A stretch of DNA of 64,000 bases from Porphyrobacter sp. CACIAM 03H1 (lineage in GTDB: Bacteria > Pseudomonadota > Alphaproteobacteria > Sphingomonadales > Sphingomonadaceae), in NCBI RefSeq assembly GCF_002215495.1, contig NZ_CP021378.1, positions 1,014,417-1,078,416 on the forward strand, read 5' to 3'. Every line of letters starts with the position of its first letter. Within the stretch, counting starts at the first letter, position 1. Positions 18,374 to 27,316 of this stretch are shown in pieces. A program made the translations under genes and the position numbers. The notes under the pieces are model-generated. The model worked only from the letters and a program-made list of their open reading frames with translations, was not told the origin of the DNA and did no database searches.

Positions 18374-20569
18374 ATGAAGATTTCGGGCATGGGCCGCGTC
18401 ACCCGCAGCCTCCTCGGCAGCACCGCCATCGCCGCCGCCACCCTAGTCGCCGTGCCGCTGGCCGCGCAGGACGCGGCACCGGCCACGGACACCGTGGACA
18501 ACCAGGGCATCGTCGTCACCGGCCTGCGTCGCTCGGAAACCCTGCAGGATACCCCCGCCGCCGTCACCGCCTTCGATTCGCAGGCGATCCAGAACGCCGG
18601 GATCGAGCGCCCGGCGGACTTCATCGCGCTCACCCCCAACGTGAACCTCGTCGAGACCCAGAACGCGGGCAACGCCTTCGTCATCATCCGCGGCATCACC
18701 CAGAACCGCAATTCCGAGCCCAGCGTCGCCGTGATCGTCGACGGGGTCCAGCAGGTGAACCCGGCGCAGTTCAACCAGGACCTGTTCGACATCGAGCAGA
18801 TCGAAGTGCTGAAGGGCCCGCAGGGCGGCCTCTACGGGCGCAACGCCATCGGCGGGGCGATCATCATCCAGACCAAGAAGCCGACCGACGAGTTCTCCGG
18901 CAACATCACCGCGGGCGTGGACAACGGCTTCGGCTACTTCCTGCGCGGCGGGATCAGCGGGCCGCTCGCCGAGAACGTCAAGTTCCGCATCGCCGGTTCG
19001 TGGTACGACACCGAGGGCTTCATCCCCAACACCTTCCTCGGGGAGGATGCCGATCCGGTCGAGGATTTCTCGCTGCGCGGCAACCTCATCGTCGAGGCGA
19101 CCGACCGGCTGACCTTCGACCTGCGCGCCAGCGTCAACCAGCTGCGCACGCAGGGCTTCTACTACAACATCGTCAATGACGTGAACACCATCGCCCCGGT
19201 CCGGGTGAACAACCCGGGGCGCAACGACCGCGACATCTACAACGTCGCGCTGAAGGTCGAATATGCCGGCGACAACGCGGTCCTGACCTCGATCTCGTCC
19301 TATGACACGCTTTCGGAAATCGTCACCGGCGACGCGTTCAACTTCCTGCCGATCCGGGAATCGCTGCTGTTCCAGTTCTTCGGCTTCGACATCAACCAGA
19401 GCCAGTATCTGAACGTGAAGGCGTTCAGCCAGGAAGTCCGCCTCGCCTCGCCCGAGGACGGGCGCGCCTTCAACTGGATGGTCGGCGGCTACCTGATCGA
19501 CACCACCCGCTACATCTCGACCGGCAACCTGATCGACACCGGCAACGGGGTGACTGCGGTGTTCCGCAGCCCCTCGACCAATCCGCTGAACCCGCAGCTG
19601 ACCTTCCTCGCCGACGGGCAGGAGAACTTCGCCTGGGCGCTGTTCGCCAATGCGGGCTACGAGTTCTCGCCGGAGTTCCGGGTCGACGCGAGCCTGCGCT
19701 ACGACCGCGACCGGCGCGAGCAGACGACGCTGACCCCGCAGAACTTCCTGCCGGTGGTGCCGGGCGTGCCGACCGCGCGCAGCGGCGAGGTGCGCAATGT
19801 CGTGTTCGACGACTGGCAGCCGAAGATCACCCTGACCTGGGAGCCGAGCACCGACCTCACGCTCTACGGCGGCTATTCGCGCGGCTTCCGCTCGGGCGGG
19901 TTCAACCAGACGGGGGTGGGCGCCGAGGCGCGGCGCGCCGGGATCGTCGGGGTGGGCGACATCTTCCAGGCCGAAACCGCCGACACCTTCGAGCTGGGCG
20001 CCAAGGCGCAGCTCGGCCCGGTGCGGCTGGCGGGCGCGGCCTACACCACCAAGTCGAAGAACGGCTATTTCTTCGTGTTCCTCGCCGACAGCTCGACCCA
20101 GAACCTCGGCAACATTCCCGAGACCCGGATCAATGGCTTCGAGCTGGAAGCGACCGCGGAGGTCCTGCCCGATTTCGACATCAACGCCGCGATCGGCGTG
20201 ACCGACAGCGAGATCAAGGAGTTCCCCGACGCATCCGTGATCGGCAACGAGGCGCCGCAGATCAGCCGCTACACGCTCAACCTCGGGGCGCAGTATGCCG
20301 GCGCAATCAGCGACAGCGTCGATGGCCTTCTGCGCGTCGATTACCGCCGCATCGGCAAGACCTGGTGGGAGCCGTTCAACACCACCGTGCGCGATCCGGT
20401 CGACATCGTCGACGCGCGCGCCGGGGTGACGCTGGCCAACGGGGTGTCGATCACCGCCTTCGCCCAGAACCTCTTCAACGAGATCTACAACGCCGAATTC
20501 TCCCCCGGCGGCTTCGTGTTCCGTGCCCGCCCGCGACGCTACGGGGTCGAAGTGGGCTTCAAATTCTGA
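18374..20569 (+). CDS. TonB-dependent outer-membrane receptor
   Basis: A 731-residue outer-membrane transporter energised by TonB. It starts with a signal peptide (ending ...AVPLAAQ), followed by a TonB box-like stretch (GIVVTGLRRSETLQDTP) and the plug domain (GIERPADFIALTPN, then EQIEVLKGPQGGLYGRNAIG). A 22-strand barrel follows, ending in aromatic FKF. These are sphingomonad-type features of receptors for plant or aromatic compounds rather than classical siderophores. It heads a tight run with wrbA, the VOC protein, the hydrolase and the methyltransferase (gaps of 17, 21 and 24 bases, then a 4-base overlap), so it probably imports the substrate of that pathway. An operator-like element precedes it. 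Confidence 0.95.
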   Translation: MKISGMGRVTRSLLGSTAIAAATLVAVPLAAQDAAPATDTVDNQGIVVTGLRRSETLQDTPAAVTAFDSQAIQNAGIERPADFIALTPNVNLVETQNAGNAFVIIRGITQNRNSEPSVAVIVDGVQQVNPAQFNQDLFDIEQIEVLKGPQGGLYGRNAIGGAIIIQTKKPTDEFSGNITAGVDNGFGYFLRGGISGPLAENVKFRIAGSWYDTEGFIPNTFLGEDADPVEDFSLRGNLIVEATDRLTFDLRASVNQLRTQGFYYNIVNDVNTIAPVRVNNPGRNDRDIYNVALKVEYAGDNAVLTSISSYDTLSEIVTGDAFNFLPIRESLLFQFFGFDINQSQYLNVKAFSQEVRLASPEDGRAFNWMVGGYLIDTTRYISTGNLIDTGNGVTAVFRSPSTNPLNPQLTFLADGQENFAWALFANAGYEFSPEFRVDASLRYDRDRREQTTLTPQNFLPVVPGVPTARSGEVRNVVFDDWQPKITLTWEPSTDLTLYGGYSRGFRSGGFNQTGVGAEARRAGIVGVGDIFQAETADTFELGAKAQLGPVRLAGAAYTTKSKNGYFFVFLADSSTQNLGNIPETRINGFELEATAEVLPDFDINAAIGVTDSEIKEFPDASVIGNEAPQISRYTLNLGAQYAGAISDSVDGLLRVDYRRIGKTWWEPFNTTVRDPVDIVDARAGVTLANGVSITAFAQNLFNEIYNAEFSPGGFVFRARPRRYGVEVGFKF

Positions 20570-20586
20570 CTTGAGGAACGACTGAC

Positions 20587-21189
20587 ATGACCAAGGTGCT
20601 GGTGCTCTACTATTCGAGCTATGGCCATATCGAGGCGATGGCGGCTGCCGTCGCCGAAGGGGCGGCCAGCGTCCCCGGCACCGAGGTCGTCGTCAAGCGC
20701 GTTCCCGAACTGGTGCCGGAGGCAGTGGCGGCGGCTTCAGGAATGAAGACCGAACAGAGCGCTCCGATTGCGACCCCGGACGAGCTGGCGGATTACGACG
20801 CCATCGTCTTCGGCACACCCACCCGCTTCGGCAACATGGCCGCGCAGATGAGGAACTTCCTCGACCAGACCGGCGGGCTGTGGTTCACCAAGGCGCTGGT
20901 GGGCAAGGTCGGGAGCGTGTTCGTCTCGACCGCCAGCCAGCACGGCGGGCAGGAGACGACCATCACCTCCTTCCACACCACGCTGCTGCATCACGGCATG
21001 GTGATCGTCGGCCTGCCCTACACCTTCGAAGGCAATGCCGAGATGGGCGAGATCAGCGGCGGCACGCCCTATGGCGCCTCGACGCTGGCGGGCAACGACG
21101 GCAGCCGGATGCCCTCCGAAAACGAGCTTGCGGGTGCCCGCTTCCAGGGGGCACATGTCGCGCGGATCGCGGCGAAGCTGGCCGCGTGA
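20587..21189 (+). CDS. wrbA: NAD(P)H:quinone oxidoreductase, WrbA type
   Basis: A 200-residue flavodoxin-fold enzyme that reduces quinones by two electrons using FMN. Seen are the phosphate-binding loop [11 protein letters not shown], the FMN-contact segment [20 protein letters not shown] and [17 protein letters not shown], all hallmarks of the WrbA branch. It sits 17 bases after the TonB receptor gene and 21 before a VOC-family gene. In this operon it may supply a hydroquinone to the ring-cleavage-like VOC protein; that role is inference. General protection against quinone stress is the alternative. Confidence 0.95.
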   Translation: MTKVLVLYYSSYGHIEAMAAAVAEGAASVPGTEVVVKRVPELVPEAVAAASGMKTEQSAPIATPDELADYDAIVFGTPTRFGNMAAQMRNFLDQTGGLWFTKALVGKVGSVFVSTASQHGGQETTITSFHTTLLHHGMVIVGLPYTFEGNAEMGEISGGTPYGASTLAGNDGSRMPSENELAGARFQGAHVARIAAKLAA

Positions 21190-21210
21190 ATTGAACGGGG
21201 AGAAAGCACG

Positions 21211-21756
21211 ATGACGAAGATCTTGGCCAACCGCCTCCACCACACCGCCTATGTCACCAAGGACCTCGAGGCGACCCGCGCCTTCTACGAGGACGTGCTC
21301 GGCTTCCCGCTGATGGCGACCTATTGCGAGAAGGACGAGCTGTTCGGCAAGGAGCGCACCTATTGCCACTGCTTCTTCGAGCTGGCCGACGGCAGCGCGC
21401 TCGCCTTCTTCCAGTTCGCCGATGCGGAGGACCAGGCCGAATTCGGGCCCGACATCCCTTCCAGCCCCTTCATCCACATCGCGCTGCAGGTCGATGCCGA
21501 TGCGCAGGAGGAACTGGTGCGCCGCATCGCCGCCGCCGGGATCGTCGAGCCGCAGACCTATGTGCTCGAGCATGGCTACTGCAAGTCGGTCTATGTCACC
21601 GACCCCAACGGGATGATCCTCGAATTCACCCATGACGACCCGCGCGCCGCGCCGCTCGATGCCGAGCGCCGCGCCTCCGCCCATGCCGAACTCAAGCGCT
21701 GGCTGGCGGGCGATCACCACAACAACAACCCTTTCCGCGCCGCCGAAGCGGCCTGA
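21211..21756 (+). CDS. VOC superfamily protein (glyoxalase/extradiol dioxygenase fold)
   Basis: A 181-residue metalloprotein with two beta-alpha-beta-beta-beta modules. Candidate metal ligands are His in LHHTAYVTKD, His in PFIHIALQVD and Glu in GMILEFTHDD, the usual positions for a 2-His-1-carboxylate site. ATRAFYEDVLGFPL is the standard first helix. Small VOC proteins include glyoxalases, isomerases and hydroquinone or catechol dioxygenases, and sequence alone does not separate these. Its place between a quinone reductase and an alpha/beta hydrolase favours a ring-cleaving or isomerising step in a catabolic pathway. Confidence 0.85.
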   Translation: MTKILANRLHHTAYVTKDLEATRAFYEDVLGFPLMATYCEKDELFGKERTYCHCFFELADGSALAFFQFADAEDQAEFGPDIPSSPFIHIALQVDADAQEELVRRIAAAGIVEPQTYVLEHGYCKSVYVTDPNGMILEFTHDDPRAAPLDAERRASAHAELKRWLAGDHHNNNPFRAAEAA

Positions 21757-21780
21757 GCGCAAGCGGGGTGCAGAAGCGAC

Positions 21781-22596
21781 ATGCTTGCCGCGCGCACCCC
21801 GCAGCCTGACGGCCCGTGGCATGGGCAGGTGGCCGTGGCAGGCGGCCATCTGCCCATCTGCATGGCAGGGGACGGCGCACCGCTGATCCTGCTCCACGGC
21901 TGGACCCTCGATCACCGCATGTGGGCGCCGCAGGTTGCGGGCCTCGCCACAGACTTCTTCCTCGTCATGCCTGACCGGCGCGGCTGCGGTGCCTCCACCG
22001 CGCCGAGCGATCTGGCGCGCGAGGCCGATGACATCATCGCCATCGCCGACTTCCTCGGGTTCGAACGCTTTGCGCTGGCCGGCCTGTCGCAGGGGGCGGT
22101 GGTGGCGCTCGACGTGGCACGCAAGTTCGCCTCGCGTCTGACCGGTCTGGTGGTCTCGGGCGCGCCGCTGCCGGCGCTGGTGGAACGGCAGGAGGTGATC
22201 GACCTCGACCGGTTCCGCGCACTCGCTGCCGCAGGTGATCTGGAGCGCCTGCGCGCCGAATGGTCGCGTCATCCGCTGATGGAGACCCACACCAGCGAGG
22301 CCCGGGCGCTGATGCTGGACATCCTCGCCGATTATGACGGCCGCGATCTGCTCTCGAACAGCCACGCCCCCGGCTTCCCGCGCGAGGCGGCGGCGCTGCT
22401 GGCGATGCCGGTGCTGGCGATGACCGGTGCACATGATACCCTGTGGCGGCGCGAATGCGCGCGCGTGCTCGCGACGCTGGCACCGCGCGGACGGCATCTG
22501 GAGATTCCTGCCGCCGGCCACCTCGCCAATGCCGATAATCCGGCCGCCTTCAACGCCGCCATCGCCGCCTTCCTCAAGCCAAAGGCCCCGAAATGA
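21781..22596 (+). CDS. Alpha/beta hydrolase
   Basis: A 271-residue cytoplasmic serine hydrolase. The oxyanion segment LILLHGWTLDHRMW is followed by the nucleophile elbow GLSQGAVVAL (Ser) and the late catalytic His in PAAGHLANADNP. The nearest functional groups are C-C bond hydrolases of meta-cleavage pathways, lactonases such as 3-oxoadipate enol-lactonase, and esterases. Its location directly after a VOC protein fits the dioxygenase-plus-hydrolase pairing of aromatic catabolism. The next gene starts within its last codons (4-base overlap ATGA), so it belongs to the same operon. Confidence 0.88.
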   Translation: MLAARTPQPDGPWHGQVAVAGGHLPICMAGDGAPLILLHGWTLDHRMWAPQVAGLATDFFLVMPDRRGCGASTAPSDLAREADDIIAIADFLGFERFALAGLSQGAVVALDVARKFASRLTGLVVSGAPLPALVERQEVIDLDRFRALAAAGDLERLRAEWSRHPLMETHTSEARALMLDILADYDGRDLLSNSHAPGFPREAAALLAMPVLAMTGAHDTLWRRECARVLATLAPRGRHLEIPAAGHLANADNPAAFNAAIAAFLKPKAPK

Positions 22597-23720
22597 CCCA
22601 GAAGCGTTTCCTCACCACCCATGTCGGCAGCCTGCCGCGTCCCGAGGCGCTGCTCGACCTCGTCTTCGCCCGCGAGGGCGGCGAGGTCGTGTCGGAGGAA
22701 GCCTTCGACGCCGCGGTCGAGGAAGCGACCGCCTACGTCATCAAGCGCCAGATCGAGGCTGGGGTGAGCATCGTCAACGACGGCGAGCAGTCCAAGCCCT
22801 CCTACGCCACCTATATCAAGCACCGCCTGTCGGGCTTTGGCGGCGAGGCGGGGCAGTATGAATTCGCCGATCTCGAAGCGTTCCCGGGCGCCAAGGCGCA
22901 GGTGTTCGGCAACAAGGGCCGCGCCAAGCGTTCCGCGCCCGCCTGCACCGCGCCCATCACCGTCATCGACATGGAGGCCCCGCGCATCGACGCCGAGCGC
23001 CTCAAGCGGCTGGCGAACGGCCACGCCACCTTCATGTCCGCCGCCTCGCCGGGTGTGACCGCGCTGTTCTTCCCCAACCAGTATTATGCCAGCGACGAGG
23101 AATATGTCTTCGCCCTCGCCGAGGGCCTGCGCCACGAATACGAGACCATCGCGGCTGCCGGCATCACCCTGCAGGTCGATTGCCCCGACCTTGCGATGGG
23201 CCGCCACGTGCAGTTCACCCATCTTTCCACCGAGGAATTCCGCAAGCGGATCGGCATGAACATCGCCGCGCTCAATCATGCGGTGCAGAACATCCCCGCC
23301 GAGCAGCTGCGGATGCACCTGTGCTGGGGCAACTATCCGGGGCCGCACCACTGCGATGTCGCGCTCGACGAGATCGCCGACATCGTCTGGAGCGCCAAGC
23401 CGCAGACCGTTCTTCTGGAAGGCGCGAACCCGCGCCATGCGCACGAATTCGCCTTCTTCGAGAAGCACCCCCTGCCCGAAGGCAAGATCCTGTGCCCCGG
23501 CATGGTCGAGCCGCAGTCGCCCTATATCGAGCACCCCGAACTCATCGCCCAGCGCATCGGCCGCTATGCCGATCTGCTGGGGGCCGAGCGCGTGATGGCG
23601 GGCGTCGATTGCGGCTTTTCGGTCCATGCGGGCAGCAATGCGCTCGATCCGGAGATCGTCTGGGCCAAGCTCGCCGCACTCGCGGAAGGGGCTGCGATCG
23701 CGAGCGAGAAGTATTTCTGA
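22593..23720 (+). CDS. Half-length cobalamin-independent methionine synthase (MetE C-domain) family methyltransferase
   Basis: At 375 residues it corresponds to only the C-terminal catalytic half of MetE and lacks the N-terminal barrel that helps hold polyglutamyl folate. All four zinc ligands can be placed by analogy: His242 and Cys244 (MHLCWGNY), Glu276 (LLEGANPR) and Cys340 (VDCGFSV). TTHVGSLPRP and NDGEQSKPSY are further family marks. Such stand-alone members act on alternative thiols or methyl donors, including the epoxyalkane:CoM transferase branch. Here it is the last gene of a catabolic operon rather than beside methionine genes, and metH exists at the window start. A substrate-specific demethylation or thiol transfer is therefore more likely than methionine synthesis. 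Confidence 0.85.
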   Translation: MTQKRFLTTHVGSLPRPEALLDLVFAREGGEVVSEEAFDAAVEEATAYVIKRQIEAGVSIVNDGEQSKPSYATYIKHRLSGFGGEAGQYEFADLEAFPGAKAQVFGNKGRAKRSAPACTAPITVIDMEAPRIDAERLKRLANGHATFMSAASPGVTALFFPNQYYASDEEYVFALAEGLRHEYETIAAAGITLQVDCPDLAMGRHVQFTHLSTEEFRKRIGMNIAALNHAVQNIPAEQLRMHLCWGNYPGPHHCDVALDEIADIVWSAKPQTVLLEGANPRHAHEFAFFEKHPLPEGKILCPGMVEPQSPYIEHPELIAQRIGRYADLLGAERVMAGVDCGFSVHAGSNALDPEIVWAKLAALAEGAAIASEKYF

Positions 23721-23780
23721 CAAGCCGCGCTCCGCCCCCGGCTTGCCGGAGGCGGGGCGGCAGGGCTAACGTCGCGGGCG

Positions 23781-24752
23781 ATGGACGCCACAACCCGCCC
23801 GATCCACGTGCAGGCCCTGAAGGTGCAGGGCGGCACCGTGAGCGAAATCGGCCCGCTCGATGTCGCCACCTTCGACGGCTCGGGCTTCGTCTGGCTCCAT
23901 GTCGAGAACATCGGGCACGGGGAGAGCATGGACCTGCCGGGCTACGTCCCGCCGATGGCCGCCAATGCCCTCGTCGCCCACGAAACCCGCCCGCGCTGCG
24001 ACGATGTGGATGACGGCGCGCTGATCAACCTGCGCGGCACGGGCCTCGACACGATGCAGGATTCGGACGGCCTTGTGTCGATCCGCGTCTGGGTGGAAGG
24101 TGCCCGCGTCACCTCGGTCAGCCGTCACCGCCTCGCCGCGCTCGCAAAGGTCGAGGCGGCGATGCGCGCCGGGCGGCTGACCGACGGGGGCGATTTCGTC
24201 GCCGCGCTGGCGCAGGCGATCTCGACCGAGCTCGATCCGCAGGTCGCCGACCTCGGCGACAGTCTCGACGATTGCGAGGGGATGCTCGACGGCGGGGACA
24301 TCTATGCGCTCAGGCGCAAGATCGCCCATATCCGCTCGCAGGCGATCGTGCTGCGGCGCTTCGTCGCGCCGGACCGCGATGCGCTGGCGGCGATGGCGCA
24401 GCTCGAATTCGACTGGATCAGCAAGGACGACCGGATGCACCTGCGCGAGGCGGCCGACCGCTTCGCCCGCATGGCCGAGGAACTGGAGGCGGTGCGCGAG
24501 CGCGCGGCGCTGCTCCATGAACAGCTCACCGATCTGCGCGCCGAGAAGATCGACCAGCGCAGCCTCGCCATCGCGGTGACGGCTTTCATCTTCCTGCCGC
24601 TGACCTTCGTCACCGGCCTCCTGGGCATGAATGTCGAGGGCATCCCCTATGCCGCCGAGCCCTGGGCGTTCTGGGGGGTTGTGGTCTTCTGCCTCGTCAT
24701 TGCGGCGGCGGTGATGGCGTGGTTCGCCTGGCGCCACTGGTTCGAAGACTGA
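23781..24752 (+). CDS. CorA/ZntB-type divalent cation transporter
   Basis: A 323-residue protein with a long cytoplasmic N-domain, a coiled stretch (about residues 190-260) and two C-terminal membrane helices. The signature loop GMNVEGIP lies between the helices, and the last helix is followed by a basic tail. CorA-superfamily pentamers carry Mg2+, Co2+ or Zn2+; GMN followed by V-x-G-I-P and the Trp-rich end resemble the ZntB branch more than CorA itself. It follows the methyltransferase gene by 60 bases without an obvious terminator, so read-through is possible, but functional linkage is doubtful. Confidence 0.88.
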   Translation: MDATTRPIHVQALKVQGGTVSEIGPLDVATFDGSGFVWLHVENIGHGESMDLPGYVPPMAANALVAHETRPRCDDVDDGALINLRGTGLDTMQDSDGLVSIRVWVEGARVTSVSRHRLAALAKVEAAMRAGRLTDGGDFVAALAQAISTELDPQVADLGDSLDDCEGMLDGGDIYALRRKIAHIRSQAIVLRRFVAPDRDALAAMAQLEFDWISKDDRMHLREAADRFARMAEELEAVRERAALLHEQLTDLRAEKIDQRSLAIAVTAFIFLPLTFVTGLLGMNVEGIPYAAEPWAFWGVVVFCLVIAAAVMAWFAWRHWFED

Positions 24753-24773
24753 TCCACGCCGCGCCGCGCGGCT

Positions 24774-26990
24774 CTAGCGGACCCCCGCCACGCGCCGACC
24801 CGCCGCCCGCTTCAGCGCCGCGGCAAGCAGGTGCGGATCGACCGGCTTGGTGATCGTCTCCGCCGCCAGATCGGGCGCGATCTGCCCTTCGGGTTCGGCA
24901 TAGCCGGTGCAGTAGACGAAGGGCACATCCAGCGCCTGCAGCGCCCGCGCGACCGGCGCATTGCTCCGCGACGCGAGATTGATGTCGAGGATCGCCAGAT
25001 CGGGCGCCTGCTCGCGGATCAGCGCCATGCCGGCCTCCACCGAATGTGCCGGGCCGACGACGATGCAGCCGAGGTCCTCGACCAGATCCCTGAGCGTGAG
25101 CGCGATCAGCGCTTCGTCCTCGAGCACCAGCACGCGCAGCCCGGCGAGGTCGGTCTCGCCCGGCGCGCCTGGCCGGTCTTCCTCGCGTGCCCTTCCCGCC
25201 GGGGCGCGGCCGGAGCGATCCTCGACCACGTTGCCGGCTGCGGGGAAGGTGATGCGGCACCGCACCCCCTCCGGCGCCCATTCGATCGCGACCTGCCCGC
25301 CGAGCTGGTGCTCGATCGCGCCGCGCACCGCGGTGAAGCCGAAGCCCGGGTTGGCCGGCATCACCACCGCGGGGCCGCAGGCTTCCTGCCAGCCCAGTTC
25401 AAGACGTGCCTCGCCATCGCGATCCGTCAGCCGCCACACGACGCTCAACTGCCCGCCCTCGACCGACAGCGCCCCATAACGCGCAGCATTGATGGCAAGC
25501 TCGTGCAGCACCATCGCGAGCGCCTGCGAGGCATTGGGGGCGATCAGCAGCGATGGCCCCGCGATCCGGATCTGCTCCGTCCCGCGTCCGAACGGCGCCA
25601 GTTCCTCGCGCACCAGTGCGGAGATCTCGACGCCATCCCAGCGGTTGCTAGCCAGCAGGCTGTGGGCACGGCCAAGAGCCTGGATCCGCCCGGCCAGCAC
25701 CGCCTTGAACCCCGTCACGTCCTCGACCCGCGTCAGGCGCACGATCGACTGCACGACGCCCAGCAGGTTCTTGGCCCGGTGATCGACCTCGTCGGCCAGG
25801 AAGCGCAGGCGCCGCTCGGCCCGGTGCCGTTCGGTCATGTCGAGGGAGATGCCGACGATCCCCTTCACCTGCCCGTCGGCATCGCGGAACGGGGTCTTGA
25901 CCGAAAGCCAGTGGCTCATCCGCCCGTCGGGCAGGACGAGGTCCTCCTCGAGCTGTCTCGAGACGCCTTCGTCGAGCACCATCCGGTCATGCGCCATGAT
26001 CGCGCGGGCCGACTCCTCGTTGCCCATGATCTCGACGTCGGTCCGGCCGATGAATTCCTCCGGCGGGCAGCCGACCGCTTCGGCCATGCCCCGGTTGCCG
26101 AGCAGGATGCGGCCTTCGGTGTCCTTGACATAGGCCGCGCCCGGGAGGCTGTCGAACAGGGTCCGCAGCAGGGTGTCGGCCCGGTCCCGCTCGCTCTCGA
26201 TGGTGCGCATCGGGGTGGCATCGAAGTTGATGCCGAGCAGGCGTGCTGGCCGGCCTTTCGCGTCGCGGAACAGCTCCGCACGGCCCGCCATCCAGACGGT
26301 CGCACCGTCGTCGCGGTTGTAGCGGAACTCGAGATCGAGCCGGTCGCGCCCGTCCCTTGCGGCTTCGAAGGCAGCGATGGCACGCGGGCGATCGTCCGGG
26401 TGGATGCGGTCGAGCACGGCCTTCACGCTCGGCGTCTCGTCGCGGTCGAAGCCGGCCAGCTGGTAGAAGGAGGGCGACCACCACAGACCGCCGGTCTTGA
26501 GATCGAGATCCCAGATGCCGATCTTGCCGACCTCCTGCGACAGGCTGAGCCGCGCCTCGCTCTGGCGCAGGTTGCGGTAGGAGGTGCGCAGGAGATGCGC
26601 GACCGCGATCAGGGCGCCGTTGGAAAGCGCGAACAGGATCATGTTCACGAGGCCGGTCGGCGACAGCGAGAGGGGCCCCGTCGGCTCCAGCCAGAACAGC
26701 GTGACCGCAACCGCGGAAATGGCCAGCGACAAGAGCCCCGGTCCGAGCCCGCCCACCAGCGTGCAGGCCAGCACCACCGGGTAGAACAGGGCAAAGGGCA
26801 CGATGCCTTCGCCCAGCACGTCGAGCGAGCGTCGCAGCACCACGGCCATGACCGTCAGTGCCAGAGCGAAGCCATAGATGAACCACCACGGCCTTCGGCT
26901 CAGGAAACCGGGCCTTTCGGCCACCCCGGTGTAATGCCGGGTGTCGTCCGCTGGCGTTTGGACGCCGACGCTCTTTGCACTCTCAACCAA
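24774..26990 (-). CDS. Membrane-anchored hybrid sensor histidine kinase (DUF4118, two PAS, HWE kinase, receiver)
   Basis: A 738-residue protein. In order: four membrane helices in a DUF4118-like block (about 30-135), PAS 1 (150-255), PAS 2 (275-390), an HWE dimerisation domain with phospho-acceptor His404 in DHRAKNLLGVV, an HATPase region (LHELAINAARYGALS), and a receiver at 625-735 with phospho-acceptor Asp669 in LAILDINL. HWE kinases often respond to light or stress; no LOV cysteine motif is visible in these PAS domains. The start is a TTG codon at 26990, because no ATG or GTG precedes the first helix in frame. It is divergent from the second kinase at 27317. Confidence 0.9.
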   Translation of the reverse strand: MVESAKSVGVQTPADDTRHYTGVAERPGFLSRRPWWFIYGFALALTVMAVVLRRSLDVLGEGIVPFALFYPVVLACTLVGGLGPGLLSLAISAVAVTLFWLEPTGPLSLSPTGLVNMILFALSNGALIAVAHLLRTSYRNLRQSEARLSLSQEVGKIGIWDLDLKTGGLWWSPSFYQLAGFDRDETPSVKAVLDRIHPDDRPRAIAAFEAARDGRDRLDLEFRYNRDDGATVWMAGRAELFRDAKGRPARLLGINFDATPMRTIESERDRADTLLRTLFDSLPGAAYVKDTEGRILLGNRGMAEAVGCPPEEFIGRTDVEIMGNEESARAIMAHDRMVLDEGVSRQLEEDLVLPDGRMSHWLSVKTPFRDADGQVKGIVGISLDMTERHRAERRLRFLADEVDHRAKNLLGVVQSIVRLTRVEDVTGFKAVLAGRIQALGRAHSLLASNRWDGVEISALVREELAPFGRGTEQIRIAGPSLLIAPNASQALAMVLHELAINAARYGALSVEGGQLSVVWRLTDRDGEARLELGWQEACGPAVVMPANPGFGFTAVRGAIEHQLGGQVAIEWAPEGVRCRITFPAAGNVVEDRSGRAPAGRAREEDRPGAPGETDLAGLRVLVLEDEALIALTLRDLVEDLGCIVVGPAHSVEAGMALIREQAPDLAILDINLASRSNAPVARALQALDVPFVYCTGYAEPEGQIAPDLAAETITKPVDPHLLAAALKRAAGRRVAGVR

Positions 26991-27316
26991 TTTTCGCCCT
27001 CGGCCGGATCCCGCATTCTTTGCGAATCGCCGCGTATCAAATGTAATGACGCTTCCGGCGGACCATGTCCTTTGAGATAAAGCCCGGGTGTTCTTTAATC
27101 CATGTTAGGTTTGATGACTAATCAACCATGATCTTTATCGCACCGCCTCCGGTTGGTTTTTGGGTTTATTGACCTACGTTCCTTTTCAGGACAGCGATTG
27201 CCGCTTGACGGGGTGAAATCTGTCTGGTGTGGACAGTTTCAGGCTCCCTGCATCCCGTCGACGGAGCCGGCGCGACACGCAGGTGCCGGCCCCGAGATGG
27301 ACGCGAGGATCACCGC
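26991..27316. promoter_or_regulatory. Intergenic region between two divergent sensor kinases
   Basis: A 326-base gap, AT-richer than its surroundings from about 27060 to 27180. It contains a near-palindrome, GGTTTGATGACTAATCAACC, at 27108-27127, flanked on both sides by CATG. No gene or known RNA family is recognisable. It must carry the promoters of both kinases, and the palindrome is a possible operator. Confidence 0.4.

Noticed and set aside
20737..22521. A 594-codon minus-strand open frame
   Set aside because: It is antisense to wrbA, the VOC gene and the hydrolase, all of which have clear family motifs; the translation matches no fold and is His/Arg-rich.
24831..27080. A 749-codon plus-strand open frame
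   Set aside because: It is the exact antisense of the hybrid kinase, whose domains are unambiguous.
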